From positions 1 through 50,783 of the forward strand of contig JAIYDD010000022.1 of assembly GCA_027487675.1 (NCBI GenBank): DNA of 50,783 nt, written 5' to 3'. Both the position numbers and the translations under genes were made by a program. A model generated the notes under the pieces. It saw nothing but the letters and a program-made list of their open reading frames with translations, was not told the DNA's origin and ran no database searches. Origin of the DNA: Acetobacteraceae bacterium. GTDB taxonomy: Bacteria; Pseudomonadota; Alphaproteobacteria; Acetobacterales; Acetobacteraceae. Positions 26,531 through 32,827 of the stretch are shown in pieces (the stretch's first letter is position 1; the number at the start of each line of letters is the position of its first letter).

Positions 26531-27862
26531 TCAGGCTGCCGCCGACCAGTCCGCGGCCTTGCCCATCTCGCCGCGCGGCAGGCTCTCGCCGACATCGAAG
26601 CGCACCGGGCGTTCAGGTGCGCTCAGCCGCGCCGCGCACCAGGCGGCCAGGCGCTGCGGCAGGCCCGCCGCGTCCACCCCCGCCGCCGGCACCACGAAGG
26701 CCTTCAGCCGCGGCTCGGCCAGCGTGGCGTCCAGCCGCACGACGGCCTCCGCCACCTCCGGGTGCCCCGCCAGCAGCGCCGCGATGCGGCCAGGGAAGAC
26801 GTTCACGCCGCCCACCTGCACCGCCTGGTCCTTGCGGCCCACCGGGCGCAGCCTTCCGTCGGGCAGCCATTGCACGCGGTCGGGCAGCGGCACCTCCGCG
26901 CCGGTCGCGGCCTCGACCAGCGACGCGCCCTCCCCGCCCCGGCCCGGGCGCCAGCGCGGCAGCAGGCGAAAGGAGGCGGCAGGGTCGTTGCGCCAGCCGA
27001 TGCCGGCGGTCTCGCTGCTGCCATAGACCTCCAGCACCTCGGCGAAGCCCATGTTGCGCAGCGCCCGCGCGGTGGCGACCGGCAGCGGCGCGGTGGAGGA
27101 GACCACGCGGATATCGGGCGCGACGGTCGCGGCATGCGCGGCCATCAGCGCGAGCCCGGTGGGGAAGCCCACCAGCAGGTCGCCCGGCCGCAGCAGCGCC
27201 GCGAGGCGCGCCGGCGTGGCGCCGCGGCGGGCCAGCACCGGCAGTCCGAAGGCGTGCGGCATCAACACGCCGAATAGGCAGCCATAGATGTGATGCGCCG
27301 GCACGGTCAGCACCACGCGGCGGCGGCCGGCGAAATGCCCGGCCCAGAAGGCGGCCTCGTCCAGCAGGGTCGCCATGGCGTGGCCGGCGATGCGCGGCGC
27401 GCCGGTGCTGCCGGAGGAGGCGAAGCAGAGCCCGCTGACACCGTGGCGCAGCGCGCCGGCGACGATGCCGGCCCAGGCATCCAGCCGGCGCTCCATCAGC
27501 AGCCAGCCCTCTGCGCCGGTCTCGTGCAGGCGGAACAGCCGGTCCACCGCCGCGGCGCAGGCGATGACGCCCAGGCTGTCGAGGCCGAGCCCGGCCTCGC
27601 CGAGCGGCATGTCCTCGGGCCAGGCCTCGGCCTCGGCGGGGTCGATGCGGCGGCCGGTGGCGGCGGCGATCTCCTGCGCCAGCAGCGGGCGCAGCATGCG
27701 GGCGATGGCGTCGAGCGGGAGGTCGAGCGGCAGGCCGGGGCGCAGGGGCTCGGCGGGTGGTTCGGGGATCGCCGGCGGCCGGCAATCCTCCGGGCCGGCG
27801 CCGCCCGATTGCTGGGGCGAAGGGCCGTGCGGCAGCCGGTCGGCCTGCGCGGGGATGCTCAT
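26531..27862 (-). CDS. pcl: p-Hydroxycinnamoyl (4-coumarate)-CoA ligase of the photoactive yellow protein type (443 aa)
   Basis: Adenylate-forming ligase expected to make p-coumaroyl-CoA, which then loads the chromophore on photoactive yellow protein. Motifs: phosphate-binding loop ASSGSTGAPR (residues ~148-157), VPAHHIYGCLFGVLMP, the adenylate motif EVYGSSETAGIGW, and the C-terminal hinge GRKDQAVQVGGVNVFPGRI. The chain is short compared with plant 4CL (about 550), as is usual for PYP-type ligases, because most of the N-terminal subdomain is missing. Residues ~50-115 contain EAGLGLDSLGVIACA, which resembles an acyl-carrier helix II, with S96 where a pantetheine serine would sit. Start at 27862 is chosen for its GGGAG ribosome site; 27922 is a longer alternative. 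Opposite strand to pyp, two genes away. Confidence 0.88.
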   Translation of the reverse strand: MSIPAQADRLPHGPSPQQSGGAGPEDCRPPAIPEPPAEPLRPGLPLDLPLDAIARMLRPLLAQEIAAATGRRIDPAEAEAWPEDMPLGEAGLGLDSLGVIACAAAVDRLFRLHETGAEGWLLMERRLDAWAGIVAGALRHGVSGLCFASSGSTGAPRIAGHAMATLLDEAAFWAGHFAGRRRVVLTVPAHHIYGCLFGVLMPHAFGLPVLARRGATPARLAALLRPGDLLVGFPTGLALMAAHAATVAPDIRVVSSTAPLPVATARALRNMGFAEVLEVYGSSETAGIGWRNDPAASFRLLPRWRPGRGGEGASLVEAATGAEVPLPDRVQWLPDGRLRPVGRKDQAVQVGGVNVFPGRIAALLAGHPEVAEAVVRLDATLAEPRLKAFVVPAAGVDAAGLPQRLAAWCAARLSAPERPVRFDVGESLPRGEMGKAADWSAAA

Positions 27863-28036
27863 GCGGGTGCTCCCGTGTGGGTCCTGCAGGCGGAGGGCCG
27901 GCGTGTCGTCGGGGCGCATCACCGGGCCATCGCGCTATGGACGGCGCAACGCATGAAGGTTCGGTGAACGCCGGGCTTTACGCCGGCTTCATCCGCGCGC
28001 GGCAGACTGCGGCCCAGGACGAGGCTGGAGAACGGC

Positions 28037-28534
28037 ATGCTGCCCTTCGCATTCGCCGCCGCGGCGCTGGCGGCCCCACCGCCACCGCCGGCGCGCCCGA
28101 CGCCGGCCGAGCCGCGGGAGGCCGGGCTGGTGACGCTTCAGGTCAGCGGCGGCAAGCCCCTGCGCCTGCGCGGCACGCTGGTGGCGGAGGCGAATTCCTG
28201 GGCGCCCGGCACGGCGGCCTGGCACGAGGTCTCCGCCTGGCGCTGCGAGGGGCGGGAGATCGCGGTGGCGGTGCGCACGCTGCTGAAGGCGGAAGGCTCG
28301 GCCGACGTGCACCGCGCGGAGATCTTCCCCAGCCTCGGCGAGGCGCAGGCCTGGCTGGAGGAATTCGACCCGATCGCCGACCTGCCCGTCGATCTCGATG
28401 CCTCGGACCGCCGCGTCAGCGCGGTCGACATCGCGCTGCGCGCGGCGGCGCTGCGCGGCCGGGCCGACGCGGTGGCGCGCCAGTGGCGCGCGCTGCTCGG
28501 CGAGGTGCTGCTGCGGCTCGACCGCGCGCCGTGA
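28037..28534 (+). CDS. PYP-neighbour paralog 1, uncharacterised (165 aa)
   Basis: Uncharacterised protein homologous to the gene at 29715: the two align without gaps from about residue 39 to 120. Shared features are (K/R)PL at 40-42, G-x-L at 46-48, WHEV at 62-65, a K-A-x-G turn, and D-(L/V)-P-x-D-L at about 115-120, followed by a helical tail. The N-terminus here (MLPFAFAAAALAAPPPPPAR) is Ala/Pro-rich and might be a weak signal sequence or a flexible arm. It starts 174 bp from the divergent pcl gene, with CTGGAG as ribosome site, and lies directly before pyp. Role unknown; a PYP partner is the obvious inference. Confidence 0.8.
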   Translation: MLPFAFAAAALAAPPPPPARPTPAEPREAGLVTLQVSGGKPLRLRGTLVAEANSWAPGTAAWHEVSAWRCEGREIAVAVRTLLKAEGSADVHRAEIFPSLGEAQAWLEEFDPIADLPVDLDASDRRVSAVDIALRAAALRGRADAVARQWRALLGEVLLRLDRAP

Positions 28535-28601
28535 CCGACCGCGCATCGATGCCCGACGGCGCCGCCATCCGCCAGACGAGGCGGACCACATCGACGGCCA
28601 T

Positions 28602-28631
28602 GGGCCGTGAGGCCCCTGCGGCTCACGACCC
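28602..28631 (+). promoter_or_regulatory. Hairpin in the leader of pyp
   Basis: gggccgtgag (28602-28611) pairs with ctcacgaccc (28622-28631), 10 bp with one mismatch and a 10-base loop. It lies in the 145-bp gap between paralog 1 and pyp, about 50 bases before the pyp start. It could be an attenuator or a message-processing site; no promoter motif was recognised. Confidence 0.45.
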
Positions 28632-28679
28632 CGCTTCGGCCGCCGCGACCCCAGCCCCAAGGACCGAAGGACACGCCCC

Positions 28680-29054
28680 ATGGAGATGATCAAGTTCGGT
28701 GCCGACCATGTCGACAACCTGGTCGCGCAGGATCCCACGCGGCTCGACCGGCTGCCCTTCGGCGCCATCCTGGTCGACCGCGTCGGCAAGGTGATGAAGT
28801 ACAACGCCTATGAGAGCGCGCTGGCCTCGCGCCCCGCGCATGAGGTGATCGGGAAGAACTTCTTCCACGATGTCGCGCCCTGCACCAAGGGCCACCAGTT
28901 CCAGGGCCGCTTCCAGCAGGGCGTGGCGCAGGGCAGCGTGAACACGATGTTCGAATATGCCTTCGACTACAAGATGCAGCCCGCCAAGGTGCGCGTGCAC
29001 ATGAAGTCGGCCTCGATGGACGAGGGCATCTGGATCTTCATCAAGCGCATCTGA
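28680..29054 (+). CDS. pyp: Photoactive yellow protein (124 aa)
   Basis: Small PAS-fold blue-light receptor that carries a p-coumaric acid thioester. The alignment with Halorhodospira PYP is full length with a one-residue N-terminal gap: IGKNFFHDVAPCTKG contains the chromophore cysteine C68 (Cys69), and VNTMFEYAFDYKMQPAKVRV matches the central sheet. The chromophore pocket keeps Y41 (Tyr42), E45 (Glu46) and R51 (Arg52). Position 49 is Ala where Halorhodospira has Thr50; from memory Rhodobacter sphaeroides PYP also has Ala there, which would tune colour and kinetics. All residues needed for photocycling are present. The ATG has GAAGG nine bases upstream. It sits inside the gas vesicle locus, between members of one unknown family. 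Tyrosine ammonia-lyase, which makes p-coumarate, is not in this window. Confidence 0.97.
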   Translation: MEMIKFGADHVDNLVAQDPTRLDRLPFGAILVDRVGKVMKYNAYESALASRPAHEVIGKNFFHDVAPCTKGHQFQGRFQQGVAQGSVNTMFEYAFDYKMQPAKVRVHMKSASMDEGIWIFIKRI

Positions 29055-29070
29055 GCGGACGGATCCGGGG

Positions 29071-29718
29071 ATGCGCGCCGGCACGACGGACGAGGCGGCG
29101 ACGATGGCCGGGACACCGGCGGAGGCCTTCGCGGCCACGCGGCTGCCCCGCCACGGCCAGCGGCCGCTGTGCTTCCAGGGGCGGCTGCTGATCTCGGCGG
29201 TGGTGGCGGAACCGGGCCTGCCCGTCGCGTCCGCCATCGCCCTGCATGAGGTGCTGGGCGGCGGCTTCGTGGCGGCGGTGCGGCACGAAATGCGCGCCCC
29301 GCTGCGTGCCGAGCCGCGCTGCTACGCGGCCGCGGCGGCGGCGGCGGACGGCGTGCTGGGCTTCCTGCATGCCCATGACCCGCTGCGCGACCTGCCGGCC
29401 GATGCGCTGCTGGCCGCGGCGGGCGGTGGCTTCGGCCCGGCGACCGACCCGGCCGGCGCGCCGGATGCCTGCGCGGCGGAGGATGACGCCGGGGCGGATG
29501 CCCCCGGCGCGCCCCTGATGTCGGAGGCCGAGTTGCTGGCGGCCGCGGCGCTTCTGGCGCCGCGCCTGCGCGCCGCCTGGCACGGGCTGCTGGCCGCCTG
29601 CTTCGGCCCGCCGGCGGCGGGCGGGACGGCCCGAGGCGAAGGGATGCGCGCCCAGGATGGCCGCGAGGAGGACGGCGCCCCAAGGCGCGAAGCGAGCTGC
29701 GAAGGAGAACCGCGATGA
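29071..29718 (+). CDS. PYP-neighbour paralog 2, diverged (215 aa)
   Basis: Third, most diverged member of the family at 28037 and 29715. Shared elements are QRPLCFQGRLL (residues ~30-40), IALHEV (the WHEV position), VAAVRHEM, and HDPLRDLPADAL. It is longer because of an acidic Ala/Asp-rich insert (~135-155) and a charged tail (~195-215) absent from the others. ATG 29071 starts 16 bases after the pyp stop; ATG 29104 is an alternative that would drop 11 residues. The TGA overlaps the ATG of paralog 3. Co-transcription with pyp is very likely. Function unknown. Confidence 0.72.
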   Translation: MRAGTTDEAATMAGTPAEAFAATRLPRHGQRPLCFQGRLLISAVVAEPGLPVASAIALHEVLGGGFVAAVRHEMRAPLRAEPRCYAAAAAAADGVLGFLHAHDPLRDLPADALLAAAGGGFGPATDPAGAPDACAAEDDAGADAPGAPLMSEAELLAAAALLAPRLRAAWHGLLAACFGPPAAGGTARGEGMRAQDGREEDGAPRREASCEGEPR

Positions 29719-30209
29719 ACGTGATCAACGTCTACGAGGCGATGGAGCGGCCGGATGCCGCCTCGATGGCGCCGCGCCACGCGGCGCGGCAGATGTCGGG
29801 CAATGTCTTCACGCTGCGCCGGTCCGGCGCGCGGCCGCTGAGCTTCTCGGGCCGGCTGCTCGGCCACCACAACGGCTACCGCGTCGGCACGCCGCTGTGG
29901 CACGAGGTGAACCTCTACCAGATGGACGATGGCCGCTACGTGGCGGACATCCGCGTCTTCACCAAGGCGCAGGGCGCGAAGGACCAGTTCCACGTCGCCC
30001 TGGTGGACAGCATGGAGGAGGCGCTGCAGGCCTTCGAGGGCCATGACGCGCGCGGCGACGTGCCGGCCGATCTCGCGATCGACGACGAGGCGATGTCGCC
30101 GGCGGAGCTGCTGGTGCAGGCGGCGACGCTGAAGGCGCGCGTCGCGGATTGCGTGGCGGCCTACCGCTCTGTCGTGGCGACCTTCCTGGCCGAGCTGAAC
30201 CGCGGCTGA
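29715..30209 (+). CDS. PYP-neighbour paralog 3, uncharacterised (164 aa)
   Basis: Same family as the gene at 28037, nearly equal length. [20 protein letters not shown] is followed by [19 protein letters not shown] and [17 protein letters not shown]; then [10 protein letters not shown] and a C-terminal helix ([20 protein letters not shown]). No signal peptide or membrane segment is seen, and the first 30 residues are polar. A soluble alpha/beta domain plus helix is likely. The ATG overlaps the preceding stop and has GGAG upstream (GAAGGAGAACCGCG). It is the last gene before the gvpA leader. Function unknown. Confidence 0.8.
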   Translation: MNVINVYEAMERPDAASMAPRHAARQMSGNVFTLRRSGARPLSFSGRLLGHHNGYRVGTPLWHEVNLYQMDDGRYVADIRVFTKAQGAKDQFHVALVDSMEEALQAFEGHDARGDVPADLAIDDEAMSPAELLVQAATLKARVADCVAAYRSVVATFLAELNRG

Positions 30210-30294
30210 TCGCGGCTCGGGCGGCCGAAAATCGCCGATTCCGGCCGCGCGGGAACGCTTCCTCAATCCCCGGCCGCCAGGATCGCGGTGGCCG

Positions 30295-30383
30295 CGGGAA
30301 GGACCCCTCGGGACGACACCAGACGGGAAGACCCACCTTCGGGACCACCCCCCACCGGGACCACCCCAACCGGGACACCCCAC
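30295..30383 (+). repeat. Six tandem ~15-nt repeats upstream of gvpA
   Basis: Six consecutive units each begin with cggga, at 30295, 30309, 30324, 30340, 30356 and 30371, with lengths 14, 15, 16, 16, 15 and 13. Units 4 and 5 read cgggaccacccc. They end 61 bases before the gvpA start. Spacing of about one and a half helical turns is unlike simple codon repeats, and the segment is noncoding. An array of protein-binding sites or a leader minisatellite are the two readings. Confidence 0.8.
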
Positions 30384-30391
30384 CGGCGCCA

Positions 30392-30420
30392 CGGCCGACC
30401 CCGACAGGCAGGGGCGGCCG
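30392..30420 (+). promoter_or_regulatory. Leader hairpin and ribosome site of gvpA
   Basis: cggccgacccc (30392-30402) pairs with ggggcggccg (30411-30420) with a one-base bulge and an 8-base loop. It is followed by GGAG at 30435-30438, six bases before the gvpA ATG. A stable 5' hairpin just upstream of the ribosome site could protect the message of a structural protein needed in very high amounts. Confidence 0.55.
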
Positions 30421-30444
30421 GGAACCCCCAACACGGAGCTGCCG

Positions 30445-30663
30445 ATGACCATCAACAAGTCCCTCGCCTCTTCCTCGCTGGCCGAGGTCGTGGACCGCAT
30501 CCTGGACAAGGGCGTCGTGCTCGATGCCTTCGTCCGCGTCGCCCTGGTCGGCATCGAGCTGATCGCCATCGAGATCCGCGCGGTGGTGGCCTCGGTCGAG
30601 ACCTACCTGAAGTATGCCGAGGCGGTCGGGCTGACGACCGACCCGGCGGCCGCGTCCGCCTGA
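30445..30663 (+). CDS. gvpA: Major gas vesicle shell protein GvpA (72 aa)
   Basis: Main structural protein that forms the ribbed, water-excluding wall of gas vesicles. The sequence [20 protein letters not shown], then [20 protein letters not shown], then [17 protein letters not shown] is the canonical GvpA core, including the highly conserved I-L-D-K-G and [12 protein letters not shown] elements. Length is normal. It is the only true gvpA in the window and is separated from the accessory operon by pcl, pyp and the paralog family, with its own 235-bp leader. This suggests independent, strong expression. Confidence 0.97.
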   Translation: MTINKSLASSSLAEVVDRILDKGVVLDAFVRVALVGIELIAIEIRAVVASVETYLKYAEAVGLTTDPAAASA

Positions 30664-30680
30664 GCGGGGGGCCGCGCGTG

Positions 30681-31628
30681 ATGCCGGAAGGCGAAGGGCA
30701 GGCTGGCGGTCGCCTCGGCGGCCGCGCGGCGCTGCTGGCCTATCGGGCGGAGCGCGCGGCCGCCCGCATGCGGCTGCGCGAGGAGCTGCGCGAGGGCCGC
30801 GCGGCGCTGCGCGCGGCCCGACTGCCCGACCGGGCGGAGGCCGAGCCGCCGCCGCCCGTCGACACCGCGGCGCCGGCGGTGGCCGAGGAACCCTCGGTCT
30901 TCGCCGCGCTGCTCGGCGCCTCGCCGCCGGCGGCGCACCATGAGCCCCTGCCGGCGGCGGAGCGTGAGCCGGCGCCGGCGGCCGCGAAGCCGATCGAAGC
31001 GGCGCCGCCCGCCGCCCACGCCGAAGCCGAACCCGAACCCGAAGCCGAAGCCGAAGCCGAAGCCGAAGCCGAAGCCGAAATCACCTTGTCCGCGCCGGCC
31101 GCAAGCGCGCCCGCCGCCGACCCCGCCGCACCGGCCGCGCCGCCCGCGGCGCAGCTGGACGCGGCGGCCAAGGCGCCGCCCGACTTGGCGGTGGCCGCTG
31201 CACCCGAAGCCGACGCGCCCGCCGCAGCGCCGGCCGCCCCGCCGGCCGGGACGCCAGGCGAGCCCGACGCGGGCACGCAGCCGCCCGTCCCGCAGGGCGC
31301 GGCGCCCGCGCCCGATGCGTCGCCGGATGTCGTGCCGGTCGCGCCCGAAGCCCTGGCGCCAGCCGGCGCACCGGCGCCTGCCGCACACACGCCTGCCGCG
31401 CCGACGCCTCCTGCCCCCACGCCTGCGGTGGCCATGCCCACCGACCTTTCCGCCATCGCGGAGCTCGGCCCCGGCATGCGGCTCAGGCTGCGGCAGCTCG
31501 GCATCGCCAGCCTGGACGATCTGGCCGGCGCCGATGCGCGCGCGCTCCGCGAGGGGCTGGGCGAGATCAGCCGGCTGCTGCGCGTCGAGCGCTGGATCGA
31601 GGCCGCGCGGCACCTGCGCGCCGCCTGA
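30681..31628 (+). CDS. Low-complexity protein with C-terminal helix-hairpin-helix-like domain (315 aa)
   Basis: The N-terminal ~55 residues form a charged helix (YRAERAAARMRLREELREGR). The middle, about 50-255, is Pro/Ala/Glu-rich and probably disordered, including an (EA)n run from the hexanucleotide repeat at 31023. The last ~55 residues (LSAIAELGPGMRLRLRQLGI, then ASLDDLAGADARALREGLGE) resemble the helix-hairpin-helix fold found in 'flap endonuclease-like' and ribosomal-protein-associated domains (G-I-G-P-x-x-x-x-x-L-x-x-x-G-I-x-x-x-x-x-L-A). It follows gvpA by 17 bases, so it is co-transcribed. A linker or outer-surface protein joining vesicles to another structure is one possibility; no function is assigned. 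ATG 30681 is used; GTG 30678 is equivalent. Confidence 0.75.
   Translation: MPEGEGQAGGRLGGRAALLAYRAERAAARMRLREELREGRAALRAARLPDRAEAEPPPPVDTAAPAVAEEPSVFAALLGASPPAAHHEPLPAAEREPAPAAAKPIEAAPPAAHAEAEPEPEAEAEAEAEAEAEITLSAPAASAPAADPAAPAAPPAAQLDAAAKAPPDLAVAAAPEADAPAAAPAAPPAGTPGEPDAGTQPPVPQGAAPAPDASPDVVPVAPEALAPAGAPAPAAHTPAAPTPPAPTPAVAMPTDLSAIAELGPGMRLRLRQLGIASLDDLAGADARALREGLGEISRLLRVERWIEAARHLRAA
31023..31076 (+). repeat. Hexanucleotide microsatellite (gaagcc)n in coding sequence
   Basis: Nine consecutive 6-base units, gaagcc except for two gaaccc variants near the start. They encode alternating Glu-Ala or Glu-Pro. Slippage would change length by two residues without frameshift. Confidence 0.9.
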
Positions 31629-31678
31629 GCCGCGGCGCTTCCGCGGACGCCCGCGCGGGCCTAGCTAGGGGCCTGGGC

Positions 31679-31851
31679 GGGCTCGCGTGTGGCGAGCCCC
31701 CCTCACCCAACCCTCTCCCCCCTGCGGGGGAGAGGGCTTCAGCCCGGGGGGATCGGATGCGCCTGAAGCCGCGAACCGCCCCCAACCCCCGGGGTCCAGG
31801 GGCCTTTCGGCCCCTGGCGGGTAGAGTACGAGAGGGGCGGAGCCCCTCTCG
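31679..31851. repeat. Cluster of four intergenic hairpins after the gvpA operon
   Basis: In the 245-bp gap to the LysR gene: gggctcgc/gcgagccc at 31679-31699 (likely terminator of the gvpA unit); ccctctcccc/ggggagaggg at 31711-31736; ccaggggcc/ggcccctgg at 31796-31817; and cgagaggggc/gcccctctcg at 31829-31851. The last three belong to palindrome families that recur elsewhere in the window. No other gene is visible in the gap. Confidence 0.8.
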
Positions 31852-31873
31852 GGCCACCCTCTGACCCCCGCCC

Positions 31874-32746
31874 ATGGCCGACCTCGACATCTCCCTCCTC
31901 CGCGCCTTCGTCACCCTGGCGGAGACCCTCTCCTTCTCCCGCACCGCCGAGCGCATCGGCCGGTCGCAATCCGCCGTCTCCATGCAGATCCGCAAGTTGG
32001 AGGAGCTGCTCGGCGCCCCCCTCTTCGCCCGCGACAAGCGCCATGTCGCCCTGACCGCGGAGGGCGAGGCGCTGCTCGGCGATGCGCGCCGCATGATCGC
32101 GCTGGCCGAGTCGATGGCCGCGCGCATCCGCAGCCCCGACATCGCCGGCGAGGTGCGCTTCGCCTCGCCCGAGGATTTCGCGACGCAATACCTGCCGGAG
32201 ATCCTGGCCGCCTTCGCCGCCAAGCACCCGCAGGTGCGGCTCGACGTGAATTGCGACCTGACGCTGCGCCTGGTGGAAGCTTTTGGCCGCGGCAAGCACG
32301 ACCTGATCGTGGTCAAGCAGGACCCGGCCGAGCCCTATCCCGGCAGCCGGCCGCTCTGGCGCGAACGCCCGGTCTTCGTCGGCCGCCGGCGCGAGCGGCC
32401 GCAGGACGGGGAGGCGCGGCTGCCGCTGGTGCTCTCCCCCGCGCCCTGCGTGTATCGCCGCCGCGCCGTCTCGGCGCTGGACCAGGCGGGCCTACCCTGG
32501 GGCATCGCCTATACCAGCCCCTCCTTCGCCGGCACGGTCGCCGCGGTGCGCGCCGGGCTTGGCGTCACCGTCCTGCCGGAAGCCATGCTGCCCGACGGCC
32601 TGGCGGCGCTGGACGAGGCGCAGGGCTGGCCGCGCCTGCCGGAGGTGGAGATCGCGCTGCTGGCCGCGCCGCGGCCCTCCCCCGCCACCGCCGCGCTCGC
32701 CGCCTTCGTGGAGGAGCGGGTGCCGACTTATCGGCATAACCGATAA
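31874..32746 (+). CDS. LysR-family transcriptional regulator (290 aa)
   Basis: The N-terminal winged helix is typical: LLRAFVTLAETLSFSRTAER, then IGRSQSAVSMQIRKLEELLG and LFARDKRHVALTAEGEALL (residues 6-70). A linker helix and a two-lobed effector domain follow; VRFASPEDFATQYLPEILAA begins lobe 1. Length is normal. Effector unknown. The gene lies 81 bp upstream of dabB in the same direction, and a palindrome with dyad ttatcgg/ccgataa overlaps its own stop codon. It is therefore a good candidate for the regulator of the dabBA genes, as CbbR-type regulators control carbon-concentrating genes elsewhere. Confidence 0.93.
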   Translation: MADLDISLLRAFVTLAETLSFSRTAERIGRSQSAVSMQIRKLEELLGAPLFARDKRHVALTAEGEALLGDARRMIALAESMAARIRSPDIAGEVRFASPEDFATQYLPEILAAFAAKHPQVRLDVNCDLTLRLVEAFGRGKHDLIVVKQDPAEPYPGSRPLWRERPVFVGRRRERPQDGEARLPLVLSPAPCVYRRRAVSALDQAGLPWGIAYTSPSFAGTVAAVRAGLGVTVLPEAMLPDGLAALDEAQGWPRLPEVEIALLAAPRPSPATAALAAFVEERVPTYRHNR

Positions 32747-32760
32747 CAGCAATCCGATAA
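32728..32760 (+). promoter_or_regulatory. Probable LysR operator upstream of dabB
   Basis: ttatcgg at 32728-32734 and its inverted copy ccgataa at 32740-32746 form a 19-base dyad that fits the T-N11-A style of LysR sites. A further half-site ccgataa lies at 32754-32760, 14 bases from the second. It begins in the last codons of the LysR gene and ends 67 bases before dabB, right where an activator would bind. The AT-rich patch stands out from the surrounding GC-rich sequence. Confidence 0.65.
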
Positions 32761-32827
32761 ATTCGCTTCACGCATCCAAACGGCCATCGCAAAAGCGCCC
32801 CGCTTCCGCAACGGGGTCCGCATCTTC

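Noticed and set aside
26531-30209. Tyrosine ammonia-lyase gene expected near pyp
   Set aside because: No reading frame here shows the Ala-Ser-Gly cyclisation motif or the length of an ammonia-lyase; it must be elsewhere if present.
30295-30383. Replication origin iterons
   Set aside because: No replication initiator, DnaA box or AT-rich unwinding element nearby; the context is a gvpA leader.
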